A stretch of 64,000 nt of DNA from Granulosicoccus sp036478565 (GTDB taxonomy: Bacteria; Pseudomonadota; Gammaproteobacteria; Granulosicoccales; Granulosicoccaceae): the NCBI GenBank assembly GCA_965224525.1, contig OZ245050.1:2976001-3040000 (forward strand), written 5' to 3'. Made by a program: the position numbers and the translations under genes. Under the pieces are notes generated by a model, which was not told where the DNA came from, did not search any database, and saw only the letters and a program-made list of their open reading frames with translations. Each line of letters opens with the position of its first letter. The first letter of the stretch is position 1. Below, one piece after another: positions 9,379-18,214 of the stretch.

Positions 9379-10779
9379 CTAGAAATCCCTCACATCAACA
9401 AAGTGACCGGCAATAGCTGCAGCTGCCGCCATAGCCGGGCTCACCAAATGAGTTCGGCCACCCTGCCCCTGCCTGCCTTCAAAATTTCGATTGGAGGTGG
9501 ATGCACAGCGCTCACCCGGTTCCAGCCGATCGGCATTCATAGCCAGGCACATGGAACAACCGGGTTCGCGCCATTCAAAGCCGGCATTGATAAACAGCTT
9601 GTCCAGACCTTCGGCTTCTGCTTGCTGCTTAACCAAACCGGAGCCCGGCACAACCAGAGCCTCCTTGATGGAGGCGGAGACTTGCCGATCCTTGATCATC
9701 GCGGCAGCTGCTCGCAAGTCCTCTATGCGGGAATTGGTACAGGAACCAATAAAGATACGATCCAGCGCAATGGTCTGTATCGGTGTTTCCGGCTCCAGAG
9801 CCATATACTCCAGAGCGCGCCGCGCCCCTTCCTGCTTTCCATCATCAAGACTTGCTGGATCCGGCACCACGCCTGTGATAGCTGTCACCATTTCCGGTGA
9901 CGTGCCCCAGGATACCTGTGGCTCGATGCCCGCTGCATCTATATGGACTGTTTCATCGAATACGGCGCTCTCATCACTTTTCAGTTCACGCCAGGCTTTT
10001 TCAGCTGCCGCCCACTGGTCTGCAGCTGGTGCATAGGGGCGATTTTTCAAGTATTCAATGGTGATGTCGTCTACGGCGATCATACCGGCTCGCGCACCAG
10101 CTTCAATGGCCATATTACACACGGACATACGACCTTCCATCGTCAAGGCTTTTATCGCCTCGCCACCGAATTCCAGTGTGCAACCCGTGCCACCAGCCGT
10201 ACCGATCCGACCAATTATCGCTAACACAATATCTTTTCCGGTAACGCCCGGGCCGACCTGGCCATCGACGCTTATCAACATGTTTCGTGCTTTGTTTTGC
10301 AGCAAACACTGGGTTGCCATGACATGCTCGACTTCAGAGGTTCCAATACCAAACGCCAGCGCGCCGAATGCGCCATGTGTGGAAGTATGCGAGTCTCCAC
10401 AGACAACGGTCATGCCGGGTAGCGTTGCGCCCTGCTCAGGCCCTATGACATGCACAATGCCCTGTCGCAAATCATTCATGCGAAATTCGGTTACACCAAA
10501 TTTTTCGCAGTTGCTATCGAGTGTATCCACCTGCAGCTTTGACACCGGGTCTTCAATGCCGTTTGACCGATCAGTGGTTGGCACATTGTGATCGGCGACA
10601 GCGAGCATTGAACTGGTACGCCAGGGTTTGCGCCCGGCCAGCTGCAAGCCTTCAAAGGCCTGAGGTGACGTGACTTCATGCACCAGATGCCGGTCGATAT
10701 ACAGCAGCACCGTGCCTGCATCCTGTTGATGCACGATATGCGCATCCCAAACCTTATCGTACAACGTTTTACCTGCCAT
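9379..10779 (-). CDS. leuC: 3-isopropylmalate dehydratase large subunit
   Basis: LeuC carries the [4Fe-4S] cluster of isopropylmalate isomerase, which interconverts 2- and 3-isopropylmalate. From the ATG at 10779 (MAGKTLYDKVWDAHIV) it has 466 residues, as usual for the family. A TTG seven codons upstream gives a non-conserved extension and I rejected it. Cluster cysteines lie in VVCGDSHTSTHGA, GSCTNSRIEDL and GCSMCLAMN. It is the first gene of the leuC-leuD-gst-leuB-asd run, with a LysR operator-like repeat 91 bp upstream. Confidence 0.97.
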   Translation of the reverse strand: MAGKTLYDKVWDAHIVHQQDAGTVLLYIDRHLVHEVTSPQAFEGLQLAGRKPWRTSSMLAVADHNVPTTDRSNGIEDPVSKLQVDTLDSNCEKFGVTEFRMNDLRQGIVHVIGPEQGATLPGMTVVCGDSHTSTHGAFGALAFGIGTSEVEHVMATQCLLQNKARNMLISVDGQVGPGVTGKDIVLAIIGRIGTAGGTGCTLEFGGEAIKALTMEGRMSVCNMAIEAGARAGMIAVDDITIEYLKNRPYAPAADQWAAAEKAWRELKSDESAVFDETVHIDAAGIEPQVSWGTSPEMVTAITGVVPDPASLDDGKQEGARRALEYMALEPETPIQTIALDRIFIGSCTNSRIEDLRAAAAMIKDRQVSASIKEALVVPGSGLVKQQAEAEGLDKLFINAGFEWREPGCSMCLAMNADRLEPGERCASTSNRNFEGRQGQGGRTHLVSPAMAAAAAIAGHFVDVRDF

Positions 10780-10803
10780 GCCTTGCCATCCCCGCGTCAA
10801 GCC

Positions 10804-10829
10804 AGCCGTGATACCTCAAGGATACGGCT
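10804..10829 (-). promoter_or_regulatory. Short hairpin in the leuC 5' leader
   Basis: Perfect 6-bp arms AGCCGT/ACGGCT are separated by 14 nt, about 25 nt upstream of the leuC ATG. A structure here could affect leuC translation, but no leader peptide rich in leucine codons and no U-run were seen, so classical attenuation is not supported. This is a weak call. Confidence 0.3.
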
Positions 10830-10869
10830 CGTGTGCACATAACTCAAATTCATATTTTATATCAATACG

Positions 10870-10884
10870 ATTCCATCATGGAAT
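10870..10884. promoter_or_regulatory. LysR-type operator, leuC side
   Basis: ATTCCA-TCA-TGGAAT is a 6+6 inverted repeat with a 3-bp spacer and fits the T-N11-A consensus of LysR-type regulators. On the minus strand it lies just upstream of a candidate leuC -35 (TTGATA), where an activator would bind. The same repeat recurs at 11000-11014 before the divergent LysR gene. Confidence 0.7.
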
Positions 10885-10999
10885 GCCTACGAAGCCAGTC
10901 AGAGCCATATTTCACAAGTCCATCTGCCGTTACTAGTGTTTTCAGCAGTATGACTGCTCATTAGGTTCATCATTATTTTTCATGATTGAAATATATTTC

Positions 11000-11014
11000 A
11001 TTCCATGGTGGAAT
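11000..11014. promoter_or_regulatory. LysR-type operator, lysR side
   Basis: ATTCCA-TGG-TGGAAT is the second copy of the repeat found at 10870-10884, 130 bp away centre to centre. It ends 6 nt before the chosen lysR ATG (11021) and covers its probable ribosome-binding site GGTGGA (11007-11012). Binding here should block expression of the regulator itself (inference). Confidence 0.7.
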
Positions 11015-11020
11015 ACTTTC

Positions 11021-11920
11021 ATGGACCTTCCCGCTCTGAATGCATTTGTTGCCGTTGCCGAGACAGCATCCTTCTCCCGAGCCGCTGAGCAATTGTTCAT
11101 GACGCAGCCGGCGATCAGCAAACGTATTGCAACCCTTGAGGCAGACCTGGAAGTCTCATTATTTGACCGCTTGGGTCGTCGGGTGCAGCTAACCGAGGCT
11201 GGCGAAACCTTTCTGCTCAGTACGCGCCGTATTCTGGCCGATCTCGCTACCAGCTGTGAGGAAGTGCGCTCTTTGTCGGAGAACATTGGCGGACGGCTGC
11301 GATTGGGCACCAGCCATCATGTCGGCATACACCGGTTGCCACCCGTTCTTAAAACCTACACGCAGGCATATCCAAAGGTAGATCTGGATTTATTGTTCAT
11401 GGACTCTGAGCAAGCCTGCGCAGATATCGCAAACGGCTCCCTGGAAATCGCCATCGTGACCCTGCCGGACAAACCGGACTCCTCGCTACAGACAACACTG
11501 GTATGGCCCGACCCTCTCGCTATTGTGGCTGCACCTGACCATGCATTGGCACTGACCGCAGGATTATCCAAAAACCACAAAGGCATCAATCCCACGCTTC
11601 TTGCGAAGTACGCGGCCGTGTTACCGGCGCGCGGTACCGTTACCCGCGGCATTTTGTTCGAAGCATTGGCGCCGTTTGATTTTTCTATCGAAACGGCCCT
11701 GGAAACCAACTATCTCGAAACCATAAAGATGATGGTTTCTGTCGGATTGGGCTGGAGCGCCCTGCCCAGAAGCATGCTTGACGATACTATTGTCGCTGTT
11801 CCGGTTAATGGCATCAACATGATGCGACAACTTGGCATTGTGAGGTTGCGTGGGCGGACTTTAAGCCGAGCGGCAGTGGCGCTGCTGGACGGGCTGATCG
11901 ACGGGAACACTAATTGCTAG
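11021..11920 (+). CDS. LysR-family transcriptional regulator divergent from leuC
   Basis: The 299-residue protein has an N-terminal winged HTH (LNAFVAVAETASFSRAAEQL, then TQPAISKRIATLE) and a periplasmic-binding-like effector domain from about residue 90. I chose the ATG at 11021; an upstream ATG at 10982 would put the operator repeat inside the coding region and adds non-family residues. A LysR gene divergent from leuC is common in pseudomonads, so it is probably the activator of leuC-leuD-gst-leuB-asd responding to a leucine-pathway intermediate. The effector is not visible from sequence. Confidence 0.92.
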   Translation: MDLPALNAFVAVAETASFSRAAEQLFMTQPAISKRIATLEADLEVSLFDRLGRRVQLTEAGETFLLSTRRILADLATSCEEVRSLSENIGGRLRLGTSHHVGIHRLPPVLKTYTQAYPKVDLDLLFMDSEQACADIANGSLEIAIVTLPDKPDSSLQTTLVWPDPLAIVAAPDHALALTAGLSKNHKGINPTLLAKYAAVLPARGTVTRGILFEALAPFDFSIETALETNYLETIKMMVSVGLGWSALPRSMLDDTIVAVPVNGINMMRQLGIVRLRGRTLSRAAVALLDGLIDGNTNC

Positions 11921-12117
11921 ATAAAACCTCGAACGGGCGCACTATCCAGCTCACCATTGCTTGGGCTGCGATCCACCACCACACGACAACAATGCTGCCG
12001 CAAATGGGCTCCTGACCACCCCTGCTTTCACCTGATCAACCTCAATATATATCAACTGTGCTCACCCCAAAGCAAAATAAATGTGCATCACCGACCAAAC
12101 AGGTAATCGGGAAACCC
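11921..12117. other. Intergenic region between lysR and the glycan cassette
   Basis: About 200 bp. No clear terminator hairpin or RNA gene is visible. A GTG at 12058 is in frame with the next gene but gives a non-conserved extension. The promoter of the glycan cassette presumably lies here; I could not identify it. Confidence 0.4.
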
Positions 12118-12864
12118 ATGGCTAAAATAACTTGCGTTGTTAACGCACACCGGGAATCAAACCTGATCACACCTACGCTAAAAAGCGTTAGTCGAGCTCG
12201 GCAATATGCAAGCAATTGTGGCTTGCACACACATCTTCTGGTAATTCTCGACAACTCCGATGACGATACAATCAGCGTTGTGGAGCAAAGTATTGACGAT
12301 GACGCCACAATTATTGCAACCGATAAATGTGATTTAGCCCTATCCAGAAACTTCGCTGTGTCGGAGTCCAGTAGCGAGTACATATGTTTCCTTGATGGAG
12401 ATGACTTATGGTGCAAGTCATGGTTGGTCGACTCATACATCGCGGCGGAACGACTCTCGAATGAGGTAATTCTACACCCTGAGTACAATATCTATTTTGG
12501 TAGCGAACACGCTCACACATTCAAACATGTTGATTCCGAGTCGTCGCAATTTGAGAGCGAAAACCTACTGCAATTTAACTACTGGACCGCGCTGTCGTTC
12601 GCTAAACGCAGTATTTATTTAAAATATCCCTACAAGAAAAATACCTTGCTGGATGGTTTTGGCTTCGAAGACTGGACCTGGAACTACGAAACACTGTCGG
12701 GCGGAATCATGCATAAGACGGTAAAGAATACCGCACATTATATTCGCAGAGGTAAAGACGAGCCCTCTCTATTGGATTTAACCAACTTGAATAATTCGGT
12801 TCCCAGAATACTGGATATCTACCGTAATCAGTCATGCAACCTCGTTAACTCAAAGGCAGCTTAG
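12118..12864 (+). CDS. Family 2 (GT-A) glycosyltransferase
   Basis: The 248-residue cytoplasmic protein starts with the GT-A nucleotide-sugar fold (MAKITCVVNAHRES, then LLVILDNSDDDT). It has CDLALSRNFAVSESSSEYIC followed by the metal-binding FLDGDDLW, a clear DxD-type site at about residue 94. The C-terminal part includes FGFEDWTWNYE, resembling the acceptor-side ED motif of GT2 enzymes. The family is secure; donor and acceptor are unknown. It is the first gene of a plus-strand cassette and ends 4 nt before the next gene. Confidence 0.85.
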   Translation: MAKITCVVNAHRESNLITPTLKSVSRARQYASNCGLHTHLLVILDNSDDDTISVVEQSIDDDATIIATDKCDLALSRNFAVSESSSEYICFLDGDDLWCKSWLVDSYIAAERLSNEVILHPEYNIYFGSEHAHTFKHVDSESSQFESENLLQFNYWTALSFAKRSIYLKYPYKKNTLLDGFGFEDWTWNYETLSGGIMHKTVKNTAHYIRRGKDEPSLLDLTNLNNSVPRILDIYRNQSCNLVNSKAA

Positions 12865-12868
12865 AAAC

Positions 12869-14881
12869 ATGGGTACTCCTGCATTGCAGCAGCTCATTCA
12901 GCACACTGAGCCTCTGGGGAAAATTGAATTCGTAAGTGGGACATCGCTACGAGGCTGGATTTTCCTTCCAGATGGCTCGGAGGCTGAGCTGGAGATTATT
13001 ATCAATGGCGAAAGAGCGGGCATCACTAGCCCAACATTCCGTAACCGGGCCGTTCAACGGAAATTTGGAAGCAAGGATGACTGCGGCTTTAAATTCAGTT
13101 TCGACAGGCTGTCTCGCAAAAATGTACATGAGATTACAGTACGAGAAATTAGAACCGGTTTCCATTTTGAAACAGATTCAATCCAATTCTGCCCTCTTGT
13201 CAACGCGATGCGAATCTCACTGAAAAATGTATTTTTTCCTGAGTATTATCGTACGCAGAATGGCCTTGAATCGCTATCAAATGACGATGCTTTTGAAAAC
13301 TATATTGAGCATGGAATATATGCCGATAGAAATCCGAACCCGTGGTTCTCATCCGAGTACTACAGAAACCACTTTGCTCACAGATTGGATAACATAGAAA
13401 TACCGATCCTGTCTTACCTGAATTTTGAAAAAACTCGTAAGTCGAAAGCATCGGAGTCATTCGACCCTCGATACTACATAGAGAGATACCCTGATCTAGG
13501 CGGTGAAGACCCACTACATCACTACGTCAAATTTGGCCATAAAGAAGGGCGACAGTGCGTGGAGAAACTACTTCCAGAGACGATACTACAAGAAACACTG
13601 GAACTCTCCGCGCTCGAACCGGATCTGGAACAGTTCTGCGAAGTTGAACGGCCAATAGTCGAATACCCAAAACTCAGCACCTCGACTTACGCGCCACGAT
13701 TGATAAAAAACAGACTAAGTGAACAAGTGTCGGTCGTCATCTGCGTGCCTTTTTTAAGTTGCGGGGGTGCTGATCTTATTTCGACCTTCGTGTTAAAGGC
13801 TTACCAGCTGGTCTATGGAAAAGCGCATGTCGTACTGCTCATCACAGATCGCATAGAAAACAACGTACCACAATGGATAGATACCGACACGAATGTGATC
13901 TACCTTGACAGCGAAGCTAAATACAGTACTTTTAGTGAAAAGGTCCAGACACTGCATTCGATAATCGGTCTGCTTTCACCAGATAAGGTCATCAATATCA
14001 ACTCCCATGTTACTTGGGAGATGTACCGCAAATATGGCAGGCAACTGGCATCTGCAATTGACCTGTATGCATATTTGTTTTGTTTTGACTACACTCCGAA
14101 AGGGCAATTGGCAGGATATATCAGAGACTATATTCCCAAAACAGTTAAATACCTGAAAACCGCTTTCTGCGACAACAGAACAATAATTGATGACATTCAG
14201 AACCTCTATGGATTTTCGCAAAAAAACCAGAGTGTATTTAAAACGGTATACGTACCAATCCCAAACAATCTTGACCGGCTGAATACGACCAGCGAAAACG
14301 TATTTACCAAGAAGATCCTTTGGATCAGCCGGCTCGCTCGTCAAAAAAGACCTGACGTATTGGTCAATATCGCAAAAGATATGCCCGAGCATACATTTGT
14401 TGTTTACGGGCCAGCTGGGGATTCTCCCGCATCAGATTCAATTATCAATGGAGAGATTCCCAATATAGACTACCGGGGGGTTTTCGGTAACATTGCCGAA
14501 GTTGATCTCAGTGAGTATTCGCTCTTTTTGAATACCTCTGAGTGGGATGGCTTGCCTACCATTCTGATTCAGATAATGGGTGCCGGCCTGCCTATAGTCA
14601 CTTCAAAGGTCGGTGGAATAACCGAGCTGGTCACAGATGACACTGGTTGGTTAATTGAGGACGGCGAAAATTGTAGCGAGTACTGCAAAACGATAAAAAA
14701 TGTACTAATTCAACATCGTACAACGCAGTTGAAAGTAAGCAGCGGCCTTAAGGTCATTGACGATCGTCATCGTTGGACCAGCTTTCAGAAAAGACTGGAT
14801 AGTATTGGTGCATTTACTCCGCTAAACGAATCAGAACGTCGAAGCGTTTCCCTGCTTGATAGACGTAACCATCCGAAGTGA
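12869..14881 (+). CDS. Multi-module family 4 glycosyltransferase
   Basis: The protein has 670 residues. Residues 1-110 look like a small beta-rich module (IEFVSGTSLRGWIFLPDG). Residues 110-230 hold repeats of an aromatic motif (FFPEYYRTQNG...YIEHGIYADRNPNPWF, then FDPRYYIERYPDL...HYVKFGHKEGRQ) that occurs in other large glycan-synthesis proteins. From about 290 there is a GT-B enzyme whose C-terminal half is a typical GT4 donor domain: LWISRLARQKRPDVLV, NTSEWDGLPTILIQIMGAGL and TSKVGGITELV with the E-x7-E region. It probably acts on a lipid-linked or cell-surface glycan. The specificity is unknown. Confidence 0.85.
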   Translation: MGTPALQQLIQHTEPLGKIEFVSGTSLRGWIFLPDGSEAELEIIINGERAGITSPTFRNRAVQRKFGSKDDCGFKFSFDRLSRKNVHEITVREIRTGFHFETDSIQFCPLVNAMRISLKNVFFPEYYRTQNGLESLSNDDAFENYIEHGIYADRNPNPWFSSEYYRNHFAHRLDNIEIPILSYLNFEKTRKSKASESFDPRYYIERYPDLGGEDPLHHYVKFGHKEGRQCVEKLLPETILQETLELSALEPDLEQFCEVERPIVEYPKLSTSTYAPRLIKNRLSEQVSVVICVPFLSCGGADLISTFVLKAYQLVYGKAHVVLLITDRIENNVPQWIDTDTNVIYLDSEAKYSTFSEKVQTLHSIIGLLSPDKVININSHVTWEMYRKYGRQLASAIDLYAYLFCFDYTPKGQLAGYIRDYIPKTVKYLKTAFCDNRTIIDDIQNLYGFSQKNQSVFKTVYVPIPNNLDRLNTTSENVFTKKILWISRLARQKRPDVLVNIAKDMPEHTFVVYGPAGDSPASDSIINGEIPNIDYRGVFGNIAEVDLSEYSLFLNTSEWDGLPTILIQIMGAGLPIVTSKVGGITELVTDDTGWLIEDGENCSEYCKTIKNVLIQHRTTQLKVSSGLKVIDDRHRWTSFQKRLDSIGAFTPLNESERRSVSLLDRRNHPK

Positions 14882-14963
14882 CAAAACTTACGTCAATTGT
14901 TGTACTCACACAGTCCATCTATATTCAGGCTCACCGAGTCCGGAAATTCAGGTATTAAGAGAA

Positions 14964-16580
14964 ATGCATAAGTCACCCCTAATAATCAGCGGTATTGGTC
15001 GCTCCGGTACCAGCGCAGTGATATCATCGATGTCCAAACACAAGTCTGTTGTTGAGCCACTGCGTGTAGGTGAAGCGCCCATTTTCAATCAGTTCATTGA
15101 GTTTCTGATTCAGTACGAAGATAAATCGCCAAATCGCGATTATCATGTAAAAAACTACCAACTGGACAAAAGCGGTCGTGATGAAGCGTTTTCCAACTTG
15201 CTATCACAATTGCAATATGGATTTGACGTGAATGCCGCACCTGAAACAGAGAAATTCTGGATTGCCAAGACGTCACTCGGGCCAGCAGCATACTTAAAAG
15301 CATGCGAGATATTCAAAGAACTAAGAATCATCTATGTAATGAGAAATGGCATTGAAGTGATTAATTCAGCCATGTCATTTGATGGGTTTAAAAACCTATC
15401 CTTTGAGCAGCTATGTAACAGATGGGTCGCAAATATAGAAGACTGCCAGTATGTATTCACAGCTGGAAATTGCGCCGTGGTGAAACACGATGAATTGGTT
15501 AGCGATCCTTCCCGGGTCTATAGTGATGTCTTCGACAAACTTGGTATGGAGCACGACGATGCACCAGCCAAATTTATCAGTAAAAAACTTTTCAACTCCT
15601 CTTTTGACAATACCGCTGATGTACAGTCTACCGCCATTGTTTTTGAAAATCGACTTGCCTGCTGGAGTGATTGGAGCCAGGAAATGCAGGCCACATTCAT
15701 CAAAAAGTGCGATCATTTAATGAGAGAACACGAATTCACCCGACCTTACGATGATGAATTGATGAAGCTTCAACACAAGAGTAAAGGTGAAAATGTAATT
15801 CCAGCCCCGTCGGTTAAATTTGATATTGCAGACCAGCTCAAAGAACTTTCACGTCCTTGCATGTCTCCAAATCAGCTGAACTACTACGCCAATATATCAC
15901 CAAATCACAGCTATTTGTACATGGAAAATCCGAAGGTAGCCTCTACCAGCACGCTCAGAGTATTACAACAATTCGAGAACAGACCCAGGGCTGAACAAAT
16001 GTCTGATGCGCATAGTCGAGACGACTCTCCGCTCCCGCGGCTGTCATCTATTCCGGCAAAAGAACAAGTTCATATTCTCACAAGCCCGGATATATTCAGA
16101 TTTACTTTTGTTAGAAACCCATACAGCAGGCTTTTATCAGCGTACTTGTCGAAAATCGAGAAACCTCTTCGACCAAAATCTGAAATTTTGGCAATTATTA
16201 AAGGCGTTGATATAACCGAGATCAATGACCTTTGTGAACATGTTGACTTCGCCACATTTGTGGACGTTGTTTGCTCTCAAAGCAGTATCAATATGAATGT
16301 TCACTGGAAAAATCAGATAGACCAAACCTTGTTCGGAAAAATCGATTACTCTATTATCGGGAAATTCGAAAACCTTCTAGGTGATATGCAATTTGTTTGC
16401 AACGAGATATTCTCCGGAGCGTCATACTCCATGTCACAGTCCGAAAACAAAACCAACTCAAATTCCAAAATACTTCAATACTATACTCCGGATATTGCAG
16501 ACAAGGTCTATCAAAAGTTTTACGATGATTTCCACGCCTTTGACTACGCACAGGAGCTACTCGGTGATCTCGCCGCCTGA
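14964..16580 (+). CDS. Tandem two-domain sulfotransferase
   Basis: From the ATG at 14964, which has a purine-rich RBS, the protein has 538 residues and contains two PAPS-dependent sulfotransferase domains. The first begins LIISGIGRSGTSAVISSM (5'-phosphosulfate loop) with a 3'-phosphate site near YVMRNGIEVINSAM. The second starts near residue 295 with the Golgi carbohydrate-sulfotransferase style loop MENPKVASTSTLRVL and the 3'-phosphate motif FVRNPYSRLLSAY. Family knowledge predicts sulfate transfer from PAPS to a glycan. Fusion of two different types in one chain is unusual. An upstream in-frame ATG at 14856 overlaps the previous gene and looks non-coding. Confidence 0.85.
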   Translation: MHKSPLIISGIGRSGTSAVISSMSKHKSVVEPLRVGEAPIFNQFIEFLIQYEDKSPNRDYHVKNYQLDKSGRDEAFSNLLSQLQYGFDVNAAPETEKFWIAKTSLGPAAYLKACEIFKELRIIYVMRNGIEVINSAMSFDGFKNLSFEQLCNRWVANIEDCQYVFTAGNCAVVKHDELVSDPSRVYSDVFDKLGMEHDDAPAKFISKKLFNSSFDNTADVQSTAIVFENRLACWSDWSQEMQATFIKKCDHLMREHEFTRPYDDELMKLQHKSKGENVIPAPSVKFDIADQLKELSRPCMSPNQLNYYANISPNHSYLYMENPKVASTSTLRVLQQFENRPRAEQMSDAHSRDDSPLPRLSSIPAKEQVHILTSPDIFRFTFVRNPYSRLLSAYLSKIEKPLRPKSEILAIIKGVDITEINDLCEHVDFATFVDVVCSQSSINMNVHWKNQIDQTLFGKIDYSIIGKFENLLGDMQFVCNEIFSGASYSMSQSENKTNSNSKILQYYTPDIADKVYQKFYDDFHAFDYAQELLGDLAA

Positions 16581-16689
16581 TGCAACGTTGGCCTTGAAGA
16601 CACAACTTACAGTAACCTGCAAACGGAGACTATCGCGATATAATATATGTGTTATGTGACCCACTTAATGCTGAATATCGCAAAAAAAT

Positions 16690-17508
16690 ATGATCGGAAA
16701 ATCAGGCATTTTATTGGCAGCCACTGGCGACAAGTACGTTGATGAAGCAATACCACTCATAGCATCTATACGGCAATTCATGCCAGACGTCCTCATTCAT
16801 TTCGTGACGGATGAGGCCACTACTATCGCCGACGGCCTGGTGGACTCGGTGGATCGGCTCGACGTCGATCTAAGCGACTATCCGCAGCAATTTCGAGGTT
16901 ATTTATTTAGAGTTCTGTCGCTGCAAAGAAGCCCGTTTGAACGCACAGTTCATATGGATTGTGACACCATACTTGGAACATCTATATACGAAATGTTCCA
17001 CGCACTTCAAAGGTTCGAACTGTTAGTTGGCGCCGCCCCCATGAAGTTGCTGACATACGGAAACTCATCCGAGATGTTACCGGAAGACTGTGACAAACCG
17101 AGCGTACCTGTTGTACCAAGAATAAACGTCGGCGTAATTGGGTATAACAGGTCTTGTATGGAATCTGGTTTCTTCGCCCATTGGTGCAAATTGTTCAAAC
17201 ACGGCATGGCTCCTGCGACTAAGAAAGGCCGAACCAAGTTTGGTGACCAATCCGTTTTCAGGAAGGCGATTTGGGAGACAAATGTTAATTTTCTATTGCT
17301 CCCTCCAGAGTTTCATTTACGCACCGGTGCACCTCAGTATCTTCATGGTAAAGTACGCATTGCACATGGGCGACCTCCGGTTGGAAGGGAAAAACTGATA
17401 GCGTTTGTAAATAGCTACACGGAGCAGCGGCTCTATCTCCCTTACCAAAGCATGATGATCAAACGCAGCAACAATTGGGTCAATGTAAAATTGACTGACT
17501 TCCAATAA
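16690..17508 (+). CDS. GT8-like glycosyltransferase
   Basis: The 272-residue cytoplasmic protein has a nucleotide-diphospho-sugar transferase fold. It begins GILLAATGDKYVDEAIPLIASIR and carries the metal-binding DxD in HMDCDTIL at about residue 96, followed by NVGVIGYNRS and FGDQSVFRKA, a pattern like GT8/GT-A enzymes. It is the last gene of the glycan cassette, 109 nt after the sulfotransferase. A good -10 (TATAAT at 16639-16644) lies upstream, but no matching -35 was found. The sugar is unknown. Confidence 0.75.
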   Translation: MIGKSGILLAATGDKYVDEAIPLIASIRQFMPDVLIHFVTDEATTIADGLVDSVDRLDVDLSDYPQQFRGYLFRVLSLQRSPFERTVHMDCDTILGTSIYEMFHALQRFELLVGAAPMKLLTYGNSSEMLPEDCDKPSVPVVPRINVGVIGYNRSCMESGFFAHWCKLFKHGMAPATKKGRTKFGDQSVFRKAIWETNVNFLLLPPEFHLRTGAPQYLHGKVRIAHGRPPVGREKLIAFVNSYTEQRLYLPYQSMMIKRSNNWVNVKLTDFQ

Positions 17509-17614
17509 AAACCAAATTGAAGCTCGCGTTGGAAGCAACAATCCCAAAGCTGCAATGAGCGATGTGTTGGTGCCAGTTTCGCACCCGCACGACCTCATGC
17601 AACATTAACCAGTG

Positions 17615-18103
17615 TTAAAATGGAATATCGTCATCAAACTCAGCCCCCGCAGCAGTTGGCATCGGTTTTTCAGCTGACTGCCCTTGCGGGGCTGGCGCTT
17701 GTTGTGATGGCGGTTGGGCGCGGGATTGAGGTGCCTGGCCGAAATCGCCACCGGCATTATCTCCTCGTCCACCCAGAAGTTGCATATTGTTCGCGATAAT
17801 CTGCGTCGAATATCGATCTTCACCGGAATTCTTGTCCTGGTATTTGTCGGTACGGATCGACCCTTCAATATAAACCTGAGAGCCCTTCTTCAAGTATTCG
17901 CCAGCGATTTCACCCAAGCGATTGAACAGCGTTACCCGATGCCATTCGGTTCGCTCCTGCTTCTGCCCGGATGCCTTGTCGGTCCATTGCTCCGAAGTCG
18001 CAATGCTGATATTGGTTACCGCACCACCACTTGGCATATAGCGCACCTCTGGATCGGCTCCCAAATTGCCCACCAGAATGACTTTGTTTACACCTCTTGC
18101 CAC
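17615..18103 (-). CDS. ssb: Single-stranded DNA-binding protein
   Basis: SSB coats single-stranded DNA as a tetramer in replication, repair and recombination. The 162-residue protein starts at GTG 18103, preceded by a strong Shine-Dalgarno (GAGGGGAAG). It has the OB-fold start ARGVNKVILVGNLGADPEVR, EWHRVTLFNRLGEIAGEYLKKG, a Gln/Pro/Gly-rich linker, and the acidic C-terminal tail ending DDDIPF that binds partner proteins. The order ssb-MFS-uvrA is conserved in gammaproteobacteria. Confidence 0.96.
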   Translation of the reverse strand: MARGVNKVILVGNLGADPEVRYMPSGGAVTNISIATSEQWTDKASGQKQERTEWHRVTLFNRLGEIAGEYLKKGSQVYIEGSIRTDKYQDKNSGEDRYSTQIIANNMQLLGGRGDNAGGDFGQAPQSRAQPPSQQAPAPQGQSAEKPMPTAAGAEFDDDIPF

Positions 18104-18214
18104 AGTTCTTCCCCTCAAATAATGTTGCCGTGTCGTCCGTTGACACCGAATGACGAGTTTACCCAAATCCGAACCCGACACCAAGTGCCGTCACTTTCAT
18201 TACTGGCAATGCAA

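Noticed and set aside
10780..10860. Leucine attenuator with leader peptide
   Set aside because: No short ORF with a run of Leu codons and no terminator U-run; only a 6-bp hairpin is seen.
10982..11020. Upstream ATG for the LysR gene
   Set aside because: It would place the operator repeat within the coding region, and the extra residues are not family-like.
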